Positions 59,136 to 64,000 of a DNA stretch of 64,000 bases are shown in pieces. Positions within the stretch are counted from its first letter, which is position 1. Every line of letters begins with the position of its first letter. Origin of the DNA: Bathymodiolus brooksi (lineage: Eukaryota > Mollusca > Bivalvia > Mytilida > Modiolidae); assembly GCA_963680875.1 (NCBI GenBank), contig OY804580.1:114517534-114581533 (forward strand), written 5' to 3'. The notes below the pieces were generated by a model. The model worked only from the letters and a program-made list of their open reading frames with translations, made no database searches and was not told the DNA's origin. The translations under genes were made by a program, and so were the position numbers.

Positions 59136-61517
59136 GTAGGGAAAAAAGTCACGGAAAAAAAGTCACATATATAATGTCATCTTTCAGATAATTAAAGTTT
59201 TTTGTAAAAATTATTTCAATGCCTTAATCTTTAATTTGTTTATACTGTAATTAATATATTCTTCCTGAATAGAGACCCAGTTGTTTATTTAGTACATGTA
59301 TTTAATTCATAAATGACTCAAACCATAATGATTTAAATGGAAAGGGGTAATTTATAAAAAGAAGCCACTTGATTGCTATTGTCATAATGTTTATACAGAG
59401 ACATGCATAGGTCATTTTTAATAGTTAAACATACAATTATGAAAGAAATTGTTGAACATCAACATATGGTGAAACCATACCTGGTGTATTCCATGCCCTA
59501 GTCAATTCAGAGCAAAATGTTTGTTTTTTTCACCTTTTGTATAAAAGGAAACAGTTAACTGTCACTATCATTAAACGAAAATGGAGATTATACCAAGCAA
59601 CAGAGGTGGTTCCAAGCTGTGTTACCAGGGGTACCTGTATACCAAACATGCTACCAGGGAGACCAATCAGTGGTGGAAGTGTGTTAAACTGTCAAGCATA
59701 GGATGCAGCGGAAACCTTAGCACTACACTTCAGAATGAAAATCCAGCTCCTGGGCAGCCACACAATCACGCTCCCAGTGATACAAGCATCAAGTACTCAA
59801 AAACCAGAAATGCCATGAAAGACCTGGCAACCAACACCAGAGACAAACCCAGCCAGATCTTTGCCCAGGTTGTGTCCCAGTGTGACGACAATGTCCAAGC
59901 CTTGCAGCCCCGTGAAGAAAACCCTAAACGCACAATTCGATACCAGCGTCCAACTCCTCCAGTCCCAGCCACCTATGCAGATGTCAGATTGCATGAGGAG
60001 TACACAACAACAACCAACAGTTCCGGCAATACGACAACGCCAGAATGCAGAAAACAGAATGTTAGTTTTCTACTCACCAGACAGTTTAGAAAGATTAGCC
60101 AATGCCCAGACCTTCTTCATCTTCATGGACGGTACCTTCTCTGTAGCTCCGCACCCATTTCAACAGCTATACACCATCCGGGTTCCATTCAAAGATGTAA
60201 CAGGCACTGCAGTATATGCGTTCCTGCCAAATAAATGTCAAGATACTTACAGGGAACTCTTCCAGTCTATTGTTTAAACTGCCATGCCAGCAACCTACAT
60301 TTCAATGTCCATACTTTGAAGATGCAGTTCTTCGTGCAGTTACAGCTGTATTTGGTCGCCACATCAACCATCAGGGCTGTTTCTACCACCTGACACAAGC
60401 ATCATGGCGACAGATACAGCAGCTTGGTTTGGTGCCTCTCTACAAGAGTGTTCTGTGGTATGATGGATGGTCTTGCCTTTTTTCCAGTACTTGAATTGAC
60501 CAATGGTATTCATCTGCGTAGAACACTATGTCCTGATGACCCACCAGAGGCAGCCGAGCTCCTAGATTACTTTGATTCAACTTACATCAGTGGTAGACTT
60601 AGGACAGCAGAATCCAGCACAAAATCAAGCAGTCCGTCTGGTCTTAACACGTAGCCCACCTGTTTCTACCAGCCATTTGGAACGTACATGATGCCACAGT
60701 CAACGGTGATGCCAGAACCAACAACATGTGCGAGGGCTGGAACAACAATTTATTCAACCTGGTAGGACATGCCCATCCGTCTATATGGCGTGTCATGGAG
60801 TGGTGTCAAAAGGAAGAAGCTACTGTCCGTACTATTATCCAGCAAGATGCCGTCGGTAATCCACCAGCTAAGCGTACTCAACAGAGACATGTTCAGCTCC
60901 AGGAGCGTTTGCAGAACCTATGCAGAGACCTCACTACTGGCCAGAAGACCATTGCCGAGTACTTGTGTGGAGTTGGGTGGAACATCAGACTCAATCACCA
61001 ATATTAATGCTTAAGAGACAATTGACATTATGAACATTTACAATTTTAAACTGGAAATATTCAATGTTTGCATGTTCATCATTATATCGTTATGATTTGA
61101 TATATTTCATATGTTATTTGTTATATGACTTATAAATGCTCCAATCATTGATGTGATTAATTAAATGTAAATGCTAATTCATTGTTATTTTTATATTATT
61201 TTCCAATTAGAAAGAGTTAGATGGGTGAATATCAATGAGTCAAATTTTGGTTTTCATATATCAAGGTCTCATTAAGAATCATTCCTTTATAATTAGAAGG
61301 AGTTAGGATTGAATACATAGACCTCAATCGAATTTGGTTCTCAATCAAGGTCTTGAATAAATATGAAAACAAAAACAAGACAAAAAAACACACAAACAAA
61401 TAAAGAAAAAACAAAACAAAACGTCAAAAACAAAAACAAAGCAAAAATAATTATACACACTCTGACTTTTCGGGGAAAACATTTATTGTGACTTTTTTCC
61501 TGTGACTTTTTTTCTAC
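59136..61517 (+). mobile_element. Mutator-like element (MULE), about 2.4 kb
   Basis: The left end GTAGGGAAAAAAGTCAC then GGAAAAAAAGTCACATA is mirrored by the right end, which read inward runs GTAGAAAAAAAGTCACAG then GAAAAAAGTCACAATA. The inverted ends are about 40 bp, each with two copies of the submotif AAAAAAGTCAC. They enclose a FLYWCH/MULE transposase gene. A target duplication of 8-9 bp could not be found, so the ends may be slightly off or decayed. Confidence 0.75.
59581..61007 (+). pseudogene. FLYWCH zinc finger / MULE transposase, broken
   Basis: Starts at ATG 59,581. Residues about 10-60 have the FLYWCH pattern: GYLYTKH, WWKCVKL, C-S-G-N, then NHAPS with the final His. A catalytic region with FMDGTFSVAPHPFQQLYT (first Asp) lies near 60,125, then YFEDAVLRAV near 60,320, then GCFYHLTQASW (the Cys/His motif of MULE transposases) near 60,380. 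Next come FCGMMDGLAF near 60,460 and CEGWNNNLFNLVGHAHPS near 60,730. The C-terminus ends at TAA 61,005-61,007. Frame changes occur near 60,030, 60,280, 60,450 and 60,640. If intact it would be a transposase that cuts at the roughly 40-bp ends of this element. It is a recently broken copy, because homology is continuous across frames. Confidence 0.85.
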
Positions 61518-63200
61518 CGACACAACACATACTTACGATATTATATTGAACACAAACACTTTATCAATATTAATTCCATACAGTCAATGATAAGTAATAA
61601 ATCGTGAACGTAAAATTTTCCCCCCAAAAAAGGAAAACAATTCGGTTTATTATTTTCGTGAACGGATTTCGCTATACAGTTGCGATGTTGTTGAACGCAG
61701 GCCTAATTTAGTGATTTCTACCTCACATGGCTAATTGAATTTGCAGGCGACTATGCCATCGGCAATATCCAGGTTTGTTATGCTGATGCTCTGCCAGTTT
61801 CCATCGTTGAGCGTTCATGATTCTGCTGTCCGCATCAAATATTTATATTTGAAATTCATATGAAAGGAAAAAAAGAAAATAGAAAAGCTAAATGCATACT
61901 AATATGTTGCTTTATTGTGGAGCCCAGTAACTGACATGAACATTTTAATTTTGTTTATACGAAATAGTTTACGGAGCCTGTTTTCTGACATGAGATTTTT
62001 TTTTTTTTTTCGTATATTTAATTTTTTTTAATTTAGTTTATGCGAAATACTATTTCGCATAACGTCATAAAAATATTTATCATGTCAGTTAACGGGATCT
62101 GTACTTTATTGTTACTCATCAAAAAAGAATAAATTATAATTAAGAAAGAAGCGTCTTTTAATTTCATAATATTAATGTTTTAAAAGATTCAGATTCAATA
62201 TTTTATTAAAGTCTCACCACTTGTAATACATATAATACACAATGATCACAATATATACATTAAACCAGAAGTTATATAAATAAAATACAAGTGCCATTCT
62301 ATAAAGAATTATGAGAGACTATATAAATTTCAATAAATCAAAACTTTAAATCATGTCTATAAAACATTTCAGTTCTATTAAAACTTAACTATCAATCAAG
62401 AATATAAAAAACTATTTCTTCTACCTAAAATATTAAAAAGAAACCATCATAAAGAAAGATGATTAAAAAGTTGGCATGCGGTGAAATACTTATCCAATTA
62501 CGAATTATACCTCATAATTTGGTCTTAATTTATGGTACTAGGATGTGCTTTGCAAAGTTTTGACCTTTTTATCTAAGACATCAGGATATATGGCTTGCAT
62601 CCGGGATATGTACAATGAAAGATGAACACAGGATTTACACAGACATCCTGTTCTTTGTATTTGATCTTGATCTACTTTATTAGGTTTAAATAAAATACCT
62701 TTTCTTTTGTATGAACAATTATTTATATACACGACTATATGGTTTAAAAGGAATATATTACTTGGTTCTATTTTAAGCTTGTCTTATTATTTGTTATGTT
62801 AATTTGTCAAGTACACACATGTGCTTACCAAGAAGCTAATTGTATTGATTGATAAATTAAAAAGTAATACTTTTTTTATTAGAATAACGAAAAATCCAAA
62901 TATCTTTTAAACTATAGATTGTTGAACAGCAAAATAATCCAGAGTTTTATTTAGAATTAGAAGTGCTAACTAAGTATGTCACAGTAATGCTTCTTATTGT
63001 TTTGGCTGAGGCTGCACTCAGATGAAATTTTATATTTTGGTCCTATTTTGTTGTCATTTTTCGGGTGGGAGTAGATGTAGTTTATTAAAGAGCCACCCGT
63101 AGGTCATGTATCTTACCTGTAAAATCTTTCTCTCGGCCATGTGTACTTTAGACGAACCTGACAAGCATTTCTCTCATAAATTATTGTTATATTTTGCATT
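61518..63200. other. Non-coding stretch with one inverted-repeat structure
   Basis: No gene supported. It contains a pair of imperfect inverted repeats (61,923-61,975 and 62,042-62,100) that share ACTGACATGA and CGAAATAG. A T-run lies at about 61,998-62,012. Confidence 0.5.
61923..62100. repeat. Foldback-like inverted repeat with an 11-bp perfect palindrome
   Basis: The outer arms share CCAGTAACTGACATG-type sequence. TATGCGAAATA-C-TATTTCGCATA (62,039-62,061) is a perfect 11-bp-arm palindrome at the inner right edge. It may be a small foldback element. Confidence 0.5.
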
Positions 63201-64000
63201 TTGGGTAAAATGGGTAAAAAGTCTGACTTATCTCCGGAATGCCATAAGTTTGTAAAAAAGTTGTTTGCCTTTTATAGTAAGGAAAAGACAACGAAGAAGC
63301 CAATTGTCACATTTGATAGGGTATATCAAAAGACATCTAAAGCTTTGGGTGTGTCTTACACTTCAGTGCTCCGTATTATGAATGGTAAGAGGCCTTGTAA
63401 GTCAAATAGACCTAAAGAAAGAGCTGAATTTGTTTACGACTTTGATCATTGTGTTATTAAAAGAACAATCCACGGTTTATATTCACGGAAAATTGCTACG
63501 ACCGTCTCCATAATACACAAGGAAATAAAAGATTCTATTAAAATATCAAAGTCTAAGCTTACTCTAACTCTCATTGATCTTGGACATACTTATAAAAAAT
63601 AGGTGATAATCGAAGAGTTCTGTACGATCAAGTGTTTAGTATTAATTATAGGTGTAATTATCTGAGAAAGATCAAATCTTTTAGGGAAGCAGGGTATGAT
63701 ATCGTGTACATGGATGAAACATGGGTTAACCAAAATCACTGCACAGATTATATGTGGCTTCCGAATGATGGGTCTGATGCCCCAAAAATACCCTCGGGTA
63801 AAGGCAAACGTTTGATTGTTTTGCATGCAGGTACACGAAGTGAGGATTGACGGCTGCGATTCAGTGTTTCTGGCCAAATCAAAGGATGGTGACCATCACC
63901 AGGAAATGAATAGTGTTGTCTTTCTTGTGTGGCTTGAAAATCAATTGATGGCTGCTCTGAAGATCAATCTGTTTCATCAATAGATCAATATGTACATGTA
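63201..64000 (+). pseudogene. Mariner/Tc1-like transposase, broken, cut by the window end
   Basis: ATG at 63,201 opens a 133-codon frame that looks like a helix-turn-helix DNA-binding region (SYTSVLRIMNGKR; KSKLTLTLIDLGHTYKK). After a frameshift near 63,600 comes NRRVLYDQ, then LRKIKSFREAGYDIVYMDET (first catalytic Asp near 63,710). WLPNDGS and GKGKRLIVLHAG follow, then another frameshift near 63,850. The continuation FLAKSKDGDHHQEMNSVVF and WLENQLMAAL ends at a TAG near 63,982. The order fits the IS630/Tc1/mariner group. The downstream catalytic residues and right end lie outside or are lost. Confidence 0.75.

Noticed and set aside
61232..61523. Phe/Leu-rich minus-strand frames
   Set aside because: Translation of an A-rich low-complexity tract near the MULE right end.

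Overview
The window looks like nuclear DNA of a mollusc, most probably a bivalve. It is AT-rich, its exons are short and split by GT-AG introns, and almost everything recognisable is mobile-element debris. That debris includes tRNA-derived SINEs with the molluscan 'ATATAGCTGAAATATTG...GTTAAACACC' type of tail, a two-ORF LINE, a DIRS-type reverse transcriptase scrap, and Tc1, Kolobok-like (TTAA), Harbinger-like, hAT and MULE DNA transposons. There are no operons, ribosome binding sites, rRNA genes or intact long genes. The taxon is inferred from repeat types and was not verified by search.

Layout. (1) 1-3.7 kb: AT-rich DNA with a SINE remnant and small inverted repeats. (2) 3.7-9.6 kb: a decayed plus-strand gene of a large uncharacterised protein. 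Its C-terminal part carries FEN/XRN-like PIN-nuclease motifs (GEAE, SGD, GGND). A 1,547-bp Tc1 element sits in its coding exon at a TA, and removing it on paper leaves the reading frame open. (3) 10.4-13.9 kb: several short elements with terminal inverted repeats, two of them of TTAA type. (4) 16.2-17.2 kb: a 155-157 bp tandem repeat. (5) 18.3-25.4 kb: a DIRS fragment, SINEs, and a broken minus-strand LINE whose ORF2 contains a 57-bp coding minisatellite. The LINE lies between copies of a 102-bp repeat. (6) 25.77-53.79 kb: a three-unit tandem duplication of about 9.1, 9.5 and 8.6 kb. (7) 55.1-56.1 kb: two hAT-type non-autonomous elements. (8) 57.6-58.7 kb: a reverse SINE and a palindromic repeat cluster with perfect 43-nt arms. 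(9) 59.1-61.5 kb: a MULE with about 40-bp inverted ends and a broken FLYWCH-type transposase. (10) 63.2-64.0 kb: a broken mariner/Tc1-like transposase running off the window.

The most notable structure is at 25,770-29,402. One small host-like exon (splice acceptor at 25,769, donor at 28,403 in unit 1) is interrupted twice. A TTAA element with perfect 78-bp inverted ends and a TTAA duplication comes first. A MYB/SANT-encoding Harbinger-like element with a CAG duplication follows. With both removed the exon reads through, and it joins in phase to a terminal exon at 29,339. The tandem duplication began inside the TTAA element, so units 2 and 3 carry only its last 130 bp or so and lack the 5' start of the exon. 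Other exon-like pieces (32,644-32,744 and its copies) lie in the same unit. The three units differ by mosaic insertions and deletions, which points to unequal exchange or gene conversion.

No gene here looks fully functional as it stands. The genes do not act together as a pathway; what ties the window together is nested and recurrent transposition followed by decay. Family assignments come from motifs read by eye, so database searches would be needed to fix names.
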